Assembly (NCBI RefSeq): GCF_005887095.1
Contig: NZ_PNCI01000013.1
Location: forward strand, 62,001-126,000
DNA from: Pseudoalteromonas rubra
Lineage (GTDB): Bacteria > Pseudomonadota > Gammaproteobacteria > Enterobacterales > Alteromonadaceae
Length of the DNA stretch: 64,000 nucleotides
Direction: 5' to 3'
Under the pieces are notes generated by a model. It was given only the letters and a program-made list of their open reading frames with translations, was not told the origin of the DNA and made no database searches. Shown piece after piece: positions 31,801 through 40,667 of the stretch. A program made the position numbers and the translations under genes. Positions within the stretch are counted from its first letter, which is position 1; the number at the start of each line of letters is the position of its first letter.

Positions 31801-32311
31801 CGGACAAGTCCAGGGTTTCCTGAACATAATCTTTATTCGATTTATCCTGCAGTTTGGCTTCAGGAATTCGCTCTACCTTGCCACGTCGCCGGTCAACCCG
31901 AACAAACTCCCGCCCATCTGGCATAATGATCCGCAGTTGCAGTAGCTCGGAGTTGTTATGAATAAGAGAGCTAAAAATGGTGGCAATGCGTGTTTTCCAC
32001 AGTTCAATGGGCTGATTGTCCTTTGGATCAACGCCATTGTTTTTCAGTGCACGAGCTATGCCCGGAAAAGGCGGGGTATCTTTCAAAAAGTGCAGGTAGC
32101 TTAAATCAGCCCGATAGCGCTGCTCAAATTGTTCTGCAATGTGCGCCGTATTTAGTTTGAGCTGACTTTCTACTTCAAACTGTACTTCACGTTGCAGCTT
32201 GCGTTCAAAGAAAAACACCGCCAGTGCAACTAACAATAGCAAAAACAGGCTGAACACGCCTGCAAACCAACGCGTTTGATTACCTTGTTTTGCTGACAGG
32301 ATCCTTATCAT
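28826..32311 (-). CDS. hybrid sensor histidine kinase with periplasmic sensor, PAS, REC and HPt
   Basis: 1161 residues. TM1 is about 15-36, a ~290-residue extracytoplasmic sensor follows (double-Cache-like: LRIIMPDGREFVRVDRR, LDLSEEMHF, VLRIAMPLFDAENDLFGLLVLN), TM2 is about 328-350. PAS, then HisKA with FISTISHEMRTPLNG, HATPase with NLVSNAIKF and GTGLGLS, a ~130-residue linker resembling a degenerate receiver, REC with MDCNMPTMDG, and a C-terminal HPt with HALRGQSADIG. The unit can run a full internal phosphorelay. ATG at 32311 with AAAGG upstream. A perfect 14-bp palindrome lies 15 bases upstream of the start. Confidence 0.93.
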   Translation of the reverse strand: MIRILSAKQGNQTRWFAGVFSLFLLLLVALAVFFFERKLQREVQFEVESQLKLNTAHIAEQFEQRYRADLSYLHFLKDTPPFPGIARALKNNGVDPKDNQPIELWKTRIATIFSSLIHNNSELLQLRIIMPDGREFVRVDRRRGKVERIPEAKLQDKSNKDYVQETLDLSEEMHFASRISLNFENNKVQRPFTPVLRIAMPLFDAENDLFGLLVLNSSARQLIDLLNSDTGEYYLTDHQGHYIYGPEPVFHYTRDLARPRLFDDDFKLHSTAKGRVDGVAKHGTSVMQVAIQRELNSGYQGPGHEMFITAIALPQQAATLLNERRLSSYMLLAVVTLVLLLFMGGIVLFYRNREQYQEDKAVYESIIDGADEPIISFDTQLNVQTYNSASLLIFPSLAASERQHNITDLIELPMDRLQDAVTYFKNENGTKSTDWYESYTLQEQIRHVNFTVSPVRGPDNQLVGITLFGRDTTKEKLSEQQVKSANEGLERQVKERTAELEAEKAKAVKASAVKSAFISTISHEMRTPLNGILGTLNLIRREPLTKKQLSYLEMTETSSSTLASLINDILDLSKIEAGKLELEQEPLNPISVVEHVVTSISLKAYEKQLSLVVDVTDIDFVELAGDAGRIKQVVFNLVSNAIKFTSKGGVCVRAQTTQEEGKVNLTVTVEDTGVGIDKHNHHKIFSAFTQEDSGVSAEFGGTGLGLSICKNLCELMGGEIGFESQKNVGSKFYFTLPFALDTAKPKPHENTLDGRRFELHVEDARERSYLVHVIGKYGGIVVERDGEFVVVDHDHPHVQNLVDTPMYERAIVLYSEFTHQNVTEGCLAKLVKPIRLGAFLSVFDQDAIAKMLKNQHQVMVPSMQCTEQNDLGGATVMIVDDNQINREVARGILQGIHAHVVTCQSGHEALSALLNSEKNNQPVFAVLMDCNMPTMDGYQATRLIREGKGGESFRHIPVIAMTANAMSGERERCLAAGMDDYVTKPIQPKLLFDVLSKFKSYQQPKRHYPSHQPADMPSSSPSGQSVAAQEAEQAPELTGKVLDVDGTIARLQGDAELYLQICMLFYNKAPQKLLSLKEHCNKQDHGQVKQISHALRGQSADIGAQRLTQLLAKLEEGASHEDGTDYGTLVDNIEAQYLVLEQVLQEDVFTASSASKQSNEN

Positions 32312-32325
32312 AGTCTGACCTTTTC

Positions 32326-32339
32326 CCCTGTATACAGGG
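32326..32339. promoter_or_regulatory. perfect palindrome upstream of hybrid kinase gene, possible operator
   Basis: CCCTGTATACAGGG, 14 bp, fully palindromic, 15-28 bases before the ATG at 32311 and partly forming its ribosome binding region. It resembles but does not match a LexA box (CTGT and ACAG are 2 bases apart, not 8). Confidence 0.35.
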
Positions 32340-32522
32340 TGTTCTCTAATGGTTTTTTACCGATGTCAGCTTGGTCATAAGCCTGCATTGACTAGCCTTT
32401 GACCGAAAAAATAACTTTAAAAACAGCTGCTACATCCAAACTATAGTCTATGGTGCACACTTTACATGACTCCCGTAAAGACTTTTCACTTTTAGCTGGA
32501 CCGTGTTTAGCCTTACCCGCTA

Positions 32523-34649
32523 TCACCCTGACTTGGCACCCGCAGCCAAATTGTGCTCAGCAAACTCATAGGCCGCCTGACTATCGAGTGGTCGGGCATA
32601 TAGATATCCCTGTGCCACATCACAGTTAAGGCTGCTTAGTTCAGACAACTGAGAGTGTGTTTCGACCCCCTCTGCAACCAGCTTCAGGCCCAGTGCCTGA
32701 GCCAGCAAAACAATGGTCTGCACAATGCCAAGGCTCTGCTCGTCAGTGCTCATATCCATAATAAATGCCCTGTCTATCTTGAGCACATCAAGCGGAAGCG
32801 ATTTCAGATAAGATAAACTAGAATAGCCGGTGCCAAAGTCGTCTATGGCAATACTGACTCCCATGTTAGACAGTGCTAACAGCGTCCGTCGCGTCTGCTC
32901 AAAATCTTCAATCAGGGCACTTTCTGTGACCTCCAGTTCCAGCATCCTGCTCTGCACCAGACTTGCCTCCAGGCACTCTACAACATGCTCGATAAATTGT
33001 TCATCACGGACTTGCTGCGCAGAGACATTAACACTCACTTTAAGATCTCCGCTCAGTGTCACCAACTGGCTGGCAAACTCACAGCTTTTTTGCAGCACCT
33101 GATGACCCAAAGTATCAATCAGACCTATCTCCTCAGCAAGCGGGATAAATTCTAGCGGTGAAACCAAACCGCCACTGTCGTCTTTCAATCGTACCAACGC
33201 CTCAAAACCACAAATTTTCCCAGACACTATCTCAACCTGAGGCTGAAACAGCACGATTAAGTTGTCTTTTTCCAGGGCATCACGTAACAGCTGCTCCAAC
33301 TCATGGCGTTTCATCAGTTCAGCTTCAAGCTCTTGCGAAAAAAAGCACACAGTGTTTCGCCCCTGATTTTTAGCTCGGTACATGGCCACATCGGCATGGC
33401 GCATCATGACCTCTTCCTCATTCGCATCCAGCTCCGTCATGCTCACACCAATACTGACCGAAATCTGATATTCCTTTTGCTCCAGCATAAAAGGCTCTTT
33501 AAAGCTGGCAATCAGGTTACTGGCGACTACAGCCACATAATTGACGGAGCGCACTTCTTCTAAGACCAACACAAATTCATCACCCCCAACGCGTGCCAGT
33601 GTCGCGTTAGGATCAATCACCGACTCCAGCCGTTTTGCCACTTTCTTGATTAATTCATCGCCCAGAAAGTGGCCCAGCGCATCGTTAATGTATTTAAAAT
33701 GGTCAAGATCAATGAGTAACAGCGCAGTGTAAGTGTCGGAGGCCTCGGAACAGGTAATGGCATGCTGTAACCTATCGTGCAGCAAAATACGATTAGGTAA
33801 TCCGGTCAGCTGGTCGTTATTGGCCAGAAAGTTCATTTTAACCGCCATCGCCACCGATTCACTGACATCATGAAACACCATAATGGCCCCGATAATGGTG
33901 TTGTCTTCATCGCGAATAGGCGCAGCAGAATCCTCAACCCGGTAAATTTGCCCCTCACGGCTGTGCAGCTGACAGTTGAGTGCCATCGCCACATTGCGTT
34001 TTTCTTCCAGTGCCATCACGGCGGGGTTCAAAGAGCGGCTTTGTGACGATGCATCACGCAAATCGAGAATTTCCTCAATGTGCTTTCCTACAGCATAGCC
34101 TGCGGCGTACCCGCTAAGACGCTCGGCGATGGGGTTCATGTAGGTGATCACGGCCTGTGTATCTGTCGCTATTACGGCATCGCCAATGGAATTGAGTGTG
34201 ACTGCCAGACGTTGTTTTTCCTGATAAAGCGCTTGCGAAGTACGCTCCAGATTTTGCTGATAGGCCAGCATGGCCAGCTGGTTATAGACCCGCATTCGGC
34301 AGGTTCTCAGGTCTAAGGGTTTAGGAATATAATCGGCGCCCCCTTCAGTGAGCGACTTAAATTCAATGTCGGGGTCACGGCTGGCGGTGATAAAAATAAT
34401 GATATAGTGGGCAGTGTCCGGGTCGCTTTTGAGCATACGGCAAATATCTACACCGTTATACTCGCCCATGTCGATATCAAGCAAGATCACATGCGGCTTT
34501 ACTTCTTTTATCAAGGTCACTGCATAACTGGCTTCAGAAGTTGAAAACACCTCACCTAAATCACTCACGGCTTTTTTGATGATCAAAATGCTGCTGGGAT
34601 CATCGTCAACAATCAGTATTCTGGGGTTGTCCGGCAAATTAAGTATCAC
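32523..34649 (-). CDS. response regulator with PAS, GGDEF and EAL domains
   Basis: 708 residues. REC about 10-125 (ILIVDDDPSS, LLDIDMGEYNG), PAS about 140-265 (NSIGDAVIATDTQAVITYMNPIA), GGDEF about 275-435 with an intact GGDEF loop but no RxxD I-site at the usual place, and EAL about 450-695 with FEALVRLK, EVTESALIED, DDFGTGYSSL and AEGVET. Both c-di-GMP synthesis and hydrolysis residues look intact, so it may be bifunctional and switched by phosphorylation. The start is GTG at 34649. It sits between the kinase gene at 32311 and the TPR-GGDEF gene, all on the same strand, with gaps of 211 and 117 bases. Confidence 0.94.
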   Translation of the reverse strand: MILNLPDNPRILIVDDDPSSILIIKKAVSDLGEVFSTSEASYAVTLIKEVKPHVILLDIDMGEYNGVDICRMLKSDPDTAHYIIIFITASRDPDIEFKSLTEGGADYIPKPLDLRTCRMRVYNQLAMLAYQQNLERTSQALYQEKQRLAVTLNSIGDAVIATDTQAVITYMNPIAERLSGYAAGYAVGKHIEEILDLRDASSQSRSLNPAVMALEEKRNVAMALNCQLHSREGQIYRVEDSAAPIRDEDNTIIGAIMVFHDVSESVAMAVKMNFLANNDQLTGLPNRILLHDRLQHAITCSEASDTYTALLLIDLDHFKYINDALGHFLGDELIKKVAKRLESVIDPNATLARVGGDEFVLVLEEVRSVNYVAVVASNLIASFKEPFMLEQKEYQISVSIGVSMTELDANEEEVMMRHADVAMYRAKNQGRNTVCFFSQELEAELMKRHELEQLLRDALEKDNLIVLFQPQVEIVSGKICGFEALVRLKDDSGGLVSPLEFIPLAEEIGLIDTLGHQVLQKSCEFASQLVTLSGDLKVSVNVSAQQVRDEQFIEHVVECLEASLVQSRMLELEVTESALIEDFEQTRRTLLALSNMGVSIAIDDFGTGYSSLSYLKSLPLDVLKIDRAFIMDMSTDEQSLGIVQTIVLLAQALGLKLVAEGVETHSQLSELSSLNCDVAQGYLYARPLDSQAAYEFAEHNLAAGAKSG

Positions 34650-34766
34650 AAGTTAGTCATCTATATTTCCCTTATCTACACAGCATAGACTAAGCTCGCC
34701 AGTTTAAAACCCCATCTTTCAACTACCGCAATATTTTATTCTTCACCGCCCTTTGACTAAAAAGAG

Positions 34767-36605
34767 TTACCCGGCAAGTTTTGTGCTGCTTACGGTAAAT
34801 GCATCCAAATTCTGTTGCAATTGCTGTAACGTCATACCCAGAGGCTGGGCTGGCAGGTTCAAGCCTACCCAGGCATTACGGCCACCATGTTTAGCCCGAT
34901 ACAGGCAATTATCCGCCAACTCCAACACCTGCTCCCAGCTGCCAAGCTGCGCCTCGGCCAATCGTAAGGGGAAAGCGGCAAAACCAATCGAGCAGGTGCA
35001 GCTTAGCGGCTGACTGTCCTGGCAAAACGAAAACTGTGCCACCGCATTGTGAAGCCGCTCCACGACCTGCTGTGCGGTTAACATATCGGTCTGGGGCATC
35101 ACCAATAAAAACTCCTCTCCCCCCCAGCGAACCAGCTCGTCCTGCTCTCTCAACTCTTTTGTAACGACCTCAGCAAATTGCTGTAACACCAGATCGCCCG
35201 TTGCATGGCCATAGCTGTCATTGATCTGTTTAAAGAGGTCGATGTCTATCAGACAAAAAATTGTGCTCTGCGATGCACTGCGCGCTTGTGTCAGGAGTTT
35301 ATCAGCCTCACTGAAGAAGTAGTGCCGATTGTGCAAACCGGTCAGGCTGTCGGAGTAGCTCAGAGCTTGCAATTGGCGATTTCGCTCGTCCAGCTCAGCC
35401 GTTCTTTGTTTTACCTGCTCCTCAAGCAACGACAGGTAACGTTTATTCTGCCATCGCCAGTATAAGAACCCCAATAATGCCAATGCCAGGATCAGTAACA
35501 ATGCGCCACGTTGCTGGGCCAGGCGGGTGTTTTCAAGAATTTGTTGGTGGCGAAAGATCTCTTGGGCCTGCAAGGCATTGTCTTTCTCCAGCAAGCTCAG
35601 TTGCTGCTTTTGCGTTGCCAGTGCGTACTGTGATTCCAGCTGTAGCAACTTGTTGTTACGCTTTTGAAAGTTAAGCGCATCTTTGGTCAGTGCGTAGCGT
35701 TTCAGATATAGGTGGGCCAGCTGATAATCACCCAGTTGTACATAGGCATTGGATAATACAAACTGCAAGTCGGCCTGCTCTTCCAAAAACCGCGTTGCAA
35801 AAGTTGCTTCTAACGCTGGCATGGCCGTCTCCAGGGTTTGCTGAAAATCGCCCGACTGCAGCCAGGCCATGGATTGCAATAGCTTAAAACGGATCTTCAT
35901 TCTTTGATTGCGAATGAGTGTGTCGCTTTGCGCGACCCGATTGAGGATAGGCTGTGCCTGCTGAAAGCGACCAAGTTTGAGCAAGGCCCAGGCCCGTACC
36001 AGATACAGTTTATCGACCAACTCTGGGGCGCCAGCGACGACCAGGTCATCGGTATGCAGTTCAGCCACCGCCTGATGATAGCTCCCCAATAGCACATACA
36101 AGTAGCCTTGCCATAACCGGTGCTCTAAAAGCAGTAACTGAGCAACATAGGGCATGGTCTGAGCATGATTGTTCAACTGGGTGATTAACTGATGCACATC
36201 ATCCAAAGAGCGCTGTGCATAGTTATAGCGCTCAAGGTCCATCTCTAACTTGGCAATGGCCAGTCGGCTTTGTGCCATCAACGCCAAATCATTTCGCTTA
36301 ATGGCTAGTTGTAACGCATCGTTGTGCAATATCAGGCTCTGCTGATAGTCACCATACTGTTGACGGATCTGGCCTTCGAGCAACAAGGTTTGCGCAACAA
36401 TTTCCAGCGCGTCTATCGCCTGTGCATCGCGTCGCAATGCTCTTAGTTCAGGTAATAGCGAGAGGTCAAAGTCACTTTTTAGGGTATCACTTAGTTCGGC
36501 CAGCGACTTTTCAAGTACACTGGGTGACGCCAGCTCAGTTGCTGCGGTACACACGCTGAACACCAAACACAGTAGCCAGCCTGTCAGAGCGCCCAGGCGA
36601 GTCAT
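34767..36605 (-). CDS. periplasmic TPR sensor coupled to cytoplasmic GGDEF domain
   Basis: 612 residues. A signal peptide (about 1-22) leads a ~330-residue all-helical TPR-like region (repeats such as GDYQLAHLYLKRYAL and GDYQQSLILHNDAL), one membrane helix (about 370-388, LLILALALLGFLYWRW), a short coil and GGDEF (about 425-590) with GGEEF and I-site REQD. The layout is common in Alteromonadales/Vibrionales. The start ATG overlaps the stop of the upstream binding-protein gene (ATGA), so the two proteins are made together; the binding protein may present its ligand to the TPR region. Confidence 0.92.
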   Translation of the reverse strand: MTRLGALTGWLLCLVFSVCTAATELASPSVLEKSLAELSDTLKSDFDLSLLPELRALRRDAQAIDALEIVAQTLLLEGQIRQQYGDYQQSLILHNDALQLAIKRNDLALMAQSRLAIAKLEMDLERYNYAQRSLDDVHQLITQLNNHAQTMPYVAQLLLLEHRLWQGYLYVLLGSYHQAVAELHTDDLVVAGAPELVDKLYLVRAWALLKLGRFQQAQPILNRVAQSDTLIRNQRMKIRFKLLQSMAWLQSGDFQQTLETAMPALEATFATRFLEEQADLQFVLSNAYVQLGDYQLAHLYLKRYALTKDALNFQKRNNKLLQLESQYALATQKQQLSLLEKDNALQAQEIFRHQQILENTRLAQQRGALLLILALALLGFLYWRWQNKRYLSLLEEQVKQRTAELDERNRQLQALSYSDSLTGLHNRHYFFSEADKLLTQARSASQSTIFCLIDIDLFKQINDSYGHATGDLVLQQFAEVVTKELREQDELVRWGGEEFLLVMPQTDMLTAQQVVERLHNAVAQFSFCQDSQPLSCTCSIGFAAFPLRLAEAQLGSWEQVLELADNCLYRAKHGGRNAWVGLNLPAQPLGMTLQQLQQNLDAFTVSSTKLAG

Positions 36606-37489
36606 GGTCTGGACTCCTGCGGCAACATAGCGCGATTGATGACGCTCCAGTCTCGCACCTTACTGTTAATAAACCCTGATTCTGTCAGCGCTTTACGGAT
36701 CACTCCTCGGCGCCTGAGCTCTTTCAGGCCGCGGTTTAGGGCTGCAAATATCTGTGCGCCTTCGGGGTGGCGCTTACTGACAATAAAGTGACGTGAGTCT
36801 GGCAATACCATTTTCACACCTTCTATGGGCACATAGTCGCGCCCTTCAAACACCAGCTGTAAAGACTCACTCACACTAAAATTTACCAGCATGCCATCAA
36901 CGATGTCGGTTTCTACCATGTTAAGCATGCTTTCCCATGGGCCAATAAAGCTCACCAGGTTCATTTTACTGTTCGTCAGGGCATGCCAGTCTACCCGCCA
37001 ACGAGGGTTGGCCACCAGCGTCAGTTGTTCAAGCCCATCCGGTGTGGTCTGGTGCAGCGCCTGATTACGTTTTGCGACATATATACCGGCTTCGTACTCT
37101 CCGAATTTGACGACCGGATCACTGACATACACTGAGCCACGATAATTAATCACATCTTCATGCCAGACGGTACGCGCCAGGATCAGGCTCTCTCCGGCTA
37201 TCATGTCTGTGAATTCGAGGATATTGACTGAGGGCTTAGGGTTGAACACCACTTCCCGGGTTTCGCCACCCAGGAACAAGGCTTGCTGCAGCAGCACCAT
37301 TTCGATGATTTCAATGTGAGAGCCCTGCGTGGATGGCCGAAAGTCGGTTATGTCAAGCACCGAGCGGCCCTGTAAAAATGCCTGATAACGCTGAGAAAAA
37401 TTCTCACTGCTGATGATATCAACAATCAAAGGGTTGTGGGCTTTGGCACATTGCGACACAACGAGCAATAACAACACCAAAAACTTCAT
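36602..37489 (-). CDS. periplasmic solute-binding-like protein (SBP family 3 type)
   Basis: About 295 residues. ATG at 37489 is chosen since GGGGAGG lies 4 bases upstream and a clear signal peptide follows (MKFLVLLLLVVSQCAKA). The mature part resembles amino-acid-type solute-binding proteins (TDMIAGESLILARTVWHED; VETDIVDGMLVNFSVSES; C-terminal GLKELRRRGVIRKAL helix). No transport genes are adjacent; instead its stop overlaps the TPR-GGDEF gene. A sensory role, loading ligand for a c-di-GMP enzyme, is inferred. Confidence 0.78.
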   Translation of the reverse strand: MKFLVLLLLVVSQCAKAHNPLIVDIISSENFSQRYQAFLQGRSVLDITDFRPSTQGSHIEIIEMVLLQQALFLGGETREVVFNPKPSVNILEFTDMIAGESLILARTVWHEDVINYRGSVYVSDPVVKFGEYEAGIYVAKRNQALHQTTPDGLEQLTLVANPRWRVDWHALTNSKMNLVSFIGPWESMLNMVETDIVDGMLVNFSVSESLQLVFEGRDYVPIEGVKMVLPDSRHFIVSKRHPEGAQIFAALNRGLKELRRRGVIRKALTESGFINSKVRDWSVINRAMLPQESRP

Positions 37490-37797
37490 TTGCCTCCCCA
37501 GCACACAGATCAATCACAGCATCCTCTAGTATACAGGAAGGAGCGAACATAAGTTAACCTGAAAATAACAAAAGATAAGCACAATGCCGTAAAAACACGC
37601 TACAAATCGCCTTTTTTAGAACAATAATAAAGGGTTAAAAAAGATTTAACGAGTTCATTTAAAAGTCTGATGTTGTACTAAAGACAATGCGTGCATGGCA
37701 AAGCAAAAAAGAAAAAGGCCTCACTGAGGCCTTATAAAAATCTCGGTTTCGATGTGCAAACAGACGCTCATCAATAGCAAGTTGTATTGTCTCTCTA
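37490..37797. other. intergenic region with terminator of the M48 gene at 37712-37734
   Basis: The minus-strand transcript of the protease gene reads into AAGGCCTCA/TGAGGCCTT (37715-37733) followed by a T-run on that strand: a strong rho-independent terminator. The rest (37514-37700) is AT-rich leader for the binding-protein gene, with nothing else recognised. Confidence 0.8.
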
Positions 37798-38814
37798 TCA
37801 AGGAGATGGGGTGTAACTTCTGGCGTGCTCAATGCGCTCCTGCAAACTGGGGTGCGTAGACAGGTACTTTAACCAGCTTTGCTCATGTTCCTCACCAAGT
37901 TCGGCAAGTGACTCCAGTGCCTGAGCAAAATGCTCACCGCTGTAGCCCAGACGATGAAGCTGTGCCAGCGCATAATTATCTGCTTCCCACTCCATATTTT
38001 GAGAAAATTGTAGATCCAGCAGGGCACTACCCGACCCCAATACCACCTCTGCAACTATGTCCATGTCACCCACCAGCATGGCAATGGCAATACTGGCCAC
38101 CGCCGCCTGAGATGCCAGACGTACACTGTGCATACGCTCTACGTGACCTATCTCATGCAACAGAATGGCTCTGAGCGCATCAGGATTGTCGGCCAGTAGT
38201 CGCGCCAACTCATCAGTCACGACGACCTGCCCGTGTGGCAGGGCAAAGGCATTGGCGCCAAAATGCTCAGAGCGATAGACATCAACACGATATTTCTGTG
38301 CTGACAGATCAAGCTGAGACACTGTATCTAACCACAATTGCTCAACGGCAGCCTGCTCTTTCTCAGAGAGATCCGAGGGCAACAACACAGTACGCTCAAT
38401 GAGTGCCATTGATTGCTGGCCCATTTGCTCCACAACCGCATCTGGCACGGTCTGTACGGCAGTCACCGCAATCCCGGGTACCAGTTTAAAGAGCAGAGCA
38501 TAGAGCAATACAGGTGTCGCTACCAAGGCACACACGATCAGGACCAGATTGGATTCAAGTTTGGCCAGTAGCGAACTTTTACCTGACTGAAACGACCAGC
38601 GATGTGCCACGTCCAGCGGCACAAAACGTGCCCCGTCTGTGAAGGTCAGCTCGCTGGCCTGCCCAGGTAAGTGGGCCGACACCTGAAGCGTCTCAACCGA
38701 ACTTTCGCACACACACTCATCGTCCGCGTAAACGGCAATGTGGCTGTCATTGAGCCGGGCAATGGCTTCTTGCACCCGGCTGCTGTTTGGCTGGTAAAAG
38801 TATCCCCGGATCAT
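37798..38814 (-). CDS. M48-family membrane metallopeptidase
   Basis: 338 residues. The zinc site HEIGHVERMH and the third ligand in NMEWEADNYAL are present, in the order typical for M48 (HtpX/Ste24-like) proteases. An N-terminal soluble part (~75 residues) precedes one membrane helix (about 88-113), and a hydrophobic stretch follows the HExxH helix. The pattern ALPHGQVVVTDELARLL just before the active site is a family hallmark. The start overlaps the stop of the DUF898 gene (TGATG), so both are co-translated. M48 proteins next to DUF898 (YjgN-like) are a recurring pair; the substrate is unknown. Confidence 0.92.
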   Translation of the reverse strand: MIRGYFYQPNSSRVQEAIARLNDSHIAVYADDECVCESSVETLQVSAHLPGQASELTFTDGARFVPLDVAHRWSFQSGKSSLLAKLESNLVLIVCALVATPVLLYALLFKLVPGIAVTAVQTVPDAVVEQMGQQSMALIERTVLLPSDLSEKEQAAVEQLWLDTVSQLDLSAQKYRVDVYRSEHFGANAFALPHGQVVVTDELARLLADNPDALRAILLHEIGHVERMHSVRLASQAAVASIAIAMLVGDMDIVAEVVLGSGSALLDLQFSQNMEWEADNYALAQLHRLGYSGEHFAQALESLAELGEEHEQSWLKYLSTHPSLQERIEHARSYTPSP

Positions 38815-39887
38815 CAGGTCAACGAGATATCAACGTCAAACACATTGGCGGCTTCTTCAGCAAAGGAAGATTCAGCCTGCTGCGCCGTATCCAGCACCTG
38901 GTCTGCACCTGGCAGCAACACCACCTGAGTCGCCTCAGCCAGCGCCCTGACCTTACGCACTTTTGCCCAGGGGAATGCCAGGCCTGCGGTCAATACAATC
39001 GCAGCTGCGTTGGTTGCCAGGATCAAGGCATAACGCTGCGGTGCCAGAGTTGATTTAAATTCTGCAACCTCGTCAATTTGCGCATTGTTCAGAATATGAT
39101 TGCGGATCAGCGCCTGGTAGATACCTTGCAATGCACTAATCACAAACAAATACAGAGGTACAATCAGGAACATGCCAAAGTTAACCGCTCCCAGCTCATC
39201 AGGGTTAATGTTGATACCACCTACCAGGCTAAATGCGAGACCCAGCAACATCATCATCAGTATGCCCAGTAACATCACCAGTAATGCGGCTGCATAGTAT
39301 TCTTTGCCTTGTAATTGCACTTGTACCGGCTTATCACCATAGCGAATATTACTGTGAATGTAGGCATCAATACGCTTGAGCACCCAGGGCATCAACAGAT
39401 ACAAGGTAAAAATACTAACAAATGGTAGCACCACAAAGTTCACCATCGCCTCGCCATAGCTGCCTCTAAAGGCAAAGCGAATATTACGATAACGGGTCAT
39501 ACGCATGCTGAACTTCAGACCCTGATTGATCATCCAGGGCACCAATAGTGCCAGTGCAAATGCCATCATCGCGCCCACCAGCGGAAAATAACTTGATATC
39601 ATACTGTAGATAACGAACAGGCCTACGGCGAGCAAACGACCTTTGAGTATCTGAATGGGCGTAGCGAGATAGTCAAACCTGTGCCCGTCTAATAAGGTAT
39701 GACCGTAAAAGTACTGCTTAGTCCGTACCGTCGCCCAGGCTGAGTAGATACCCAGTGTCACCAGCGTCAGTAACAAGTTAACAATCCAGATACCAAAATA
39801 TTCTTTGCCGTTACCGGTGAATAGCAGTTGGGATGGTGTAGATTGGCTGCCCGGTTCGGCAGCAGTGGTGGTAGAAGTCGAGTCCAT
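38814..39887 (-). CDS. DUF898 (YjgN-like) multi-pass membrane protein
   Basis: 357 residues. A short Thr/Ser-rich N-terminus is followed by the DUF898 core: LLFTGNGKEYFGIWIVNLLLTLVTLGIYSAWA-type start (FTGNGKEYFGIW at about 22), with TLGIYSAWATVRTKQYF and a second copy-like LAFPWAKVRK near residue 315, and about six membrane helices. Family function is unknown. ATG at 39887 has AGGAAG 8 bases upstream. It is the first gene of a two-gene operon with the M48 protease, ending at the terminator in 37712-37734. Confidence 0.9.
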   Translation of the reverse strand: MDSTSTTTAAEPGSQSTPSQLLFTGNGKEYFGIWIVNLLLTLVTLGIYSAWATVRTKQYFYGHTLLDGHRFDYLATPIQILKGRLLAVGLFVIYSMISSYFPLVGAMMAFALALLVPWMINQGLKFSMRMTRYRNIRFAFRGSYGEAMVNFVVLPFVSIFTLYLLMPWVLKRIDAYIHSNIRYGDKPVQVQLQGKEYYAAALLVMLLGILMMMLLGLAFSLVGGININPDELGAVNFGMFLIVPLYLFVISALQGIYQALIRNHILNNAQIDEVAEFKSTLAPQRYALILATNAAAIVLTAGLAFPWAKVRKVRALAEATQVVLLPGADQVLDTAQQAESSFAEEAANVFDVDISLT

Positions 39888-40013
39888 TGTTGGCTTCCTA
39901 ATATCGTTTTTCTTTCGTTTTCACACTTTTGACGTCTTCATGGCGGAATGTCCCCATGAAAACTACGGGAAGGTACATTAGAAAAGCAATCAGTGCAACG
40001 TATAAAAACAAAA

Positions 40014-40043
40014 CGCCGACGTAACTTGTCAGTTACCTCGGCG
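40014..40043 (-). terminator. rho-independent terminator of the small gene at 40073
   Basis: CGCCGA-C-GTAAC (40014-40025) pairs with GTTAC-C-TCGGCG (40032-40043); the minus strand continues TTTTGTTTTTAT. Confidence 0.85.
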
Positions 40044-40072
40044 CTGTGTCTGAGTTGATAGGCTTGTTTTAC

Positions 40073-40243
40073 TTAGCAAGCACGTGTCAACCAGTTCAGG
40101 AAGTGACGGGCTTCGCTGCCACTTGAAAATTGCGTTTGTTTGCGGCCTGTGCCATCAGCAAAAACGACTTTTGATTTGTTCACCGAAATTGAGCGAATTG
40201 GTTGCTCAACACGGATCTCTGTTCCGTTGTATGTATAAGACAT
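40073..40243 (-). CDS. 56-residue conserved-looking hypothetical protein
   Basis: Start ATG at 40243 (MSYTYNGTEIRVEQ) is preferred over the longer reading to 40423, because GTGAG lies 9 bases upstream and the longer N-terminus is low-quality. The protein is small, basic, likely beta-rich at the start (IRSISVNKSKVVFADGTGRK) with a C-terminal helix (ARHFLNWLTRAC). Family not recognised. It has its own strong terminator (40014-40043), supporting real expression. Confidence 0.62.
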   Translation of the reverse strand: MSYTYNGTEIRVEQPIRSISVNKSKVVFADGTGRKQTQFSSGSEARHFLNWLTRAC

Positions 40244-40667
40244 AATAAAACTCACTTTTATAATGCGCAGCCTGAGGGCTAACGCTTTAGACAATAAACG
40301 AGCTTTATGACAGTTTGATACCAAACCTGAAAAAAACTGCGAACAATTTTTCGACACTTTTGAGTCAACAAACCGAAGCGCTTCAAAGGAAATGGTACTG
40401 GCGATCTTAATATCTGCATTCACAACGCCCCCGACTGGGGTAACTGCAGTGGTATATCGCCTGACTATAATAAGCTCTACTTGTAATTTTTAATGCGGGC
40501 TTACTGGATCAAGGCAAGAGGGCATTACTTCTATGACGCTTTAAATCAGAAGTTATTTAAAGCAAGGGAGTAATAATATCGAAAAAGTAACTTAATGCAA
40601 GCAAAACTTACTGACTTTTTGCCTAAAAAAGCAAGGGTGCCACTTTGGCACCCTTCATATTGCATTA
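40244..40667. other. intergenic region; metH terminator at 40633-40655
   Basis: AAGGGTGCC (40633-40641) and GGCACCCTT (40647-40655) form a perfect 9-bp stem; the minus strand then reads GCTTTTTT, a rho-independent terminator for the methionine operon. The remainder (40244-40620) is AT-rich leader of the 56-residue gene without other recognisable features. Confidence 0.88.

Noticed and set aside
32326..32339. SOS (LexA) box upstream of the hybrid kinase
   Set aside because: CTGT and ACAG are separated by 2 bases instead of 8.
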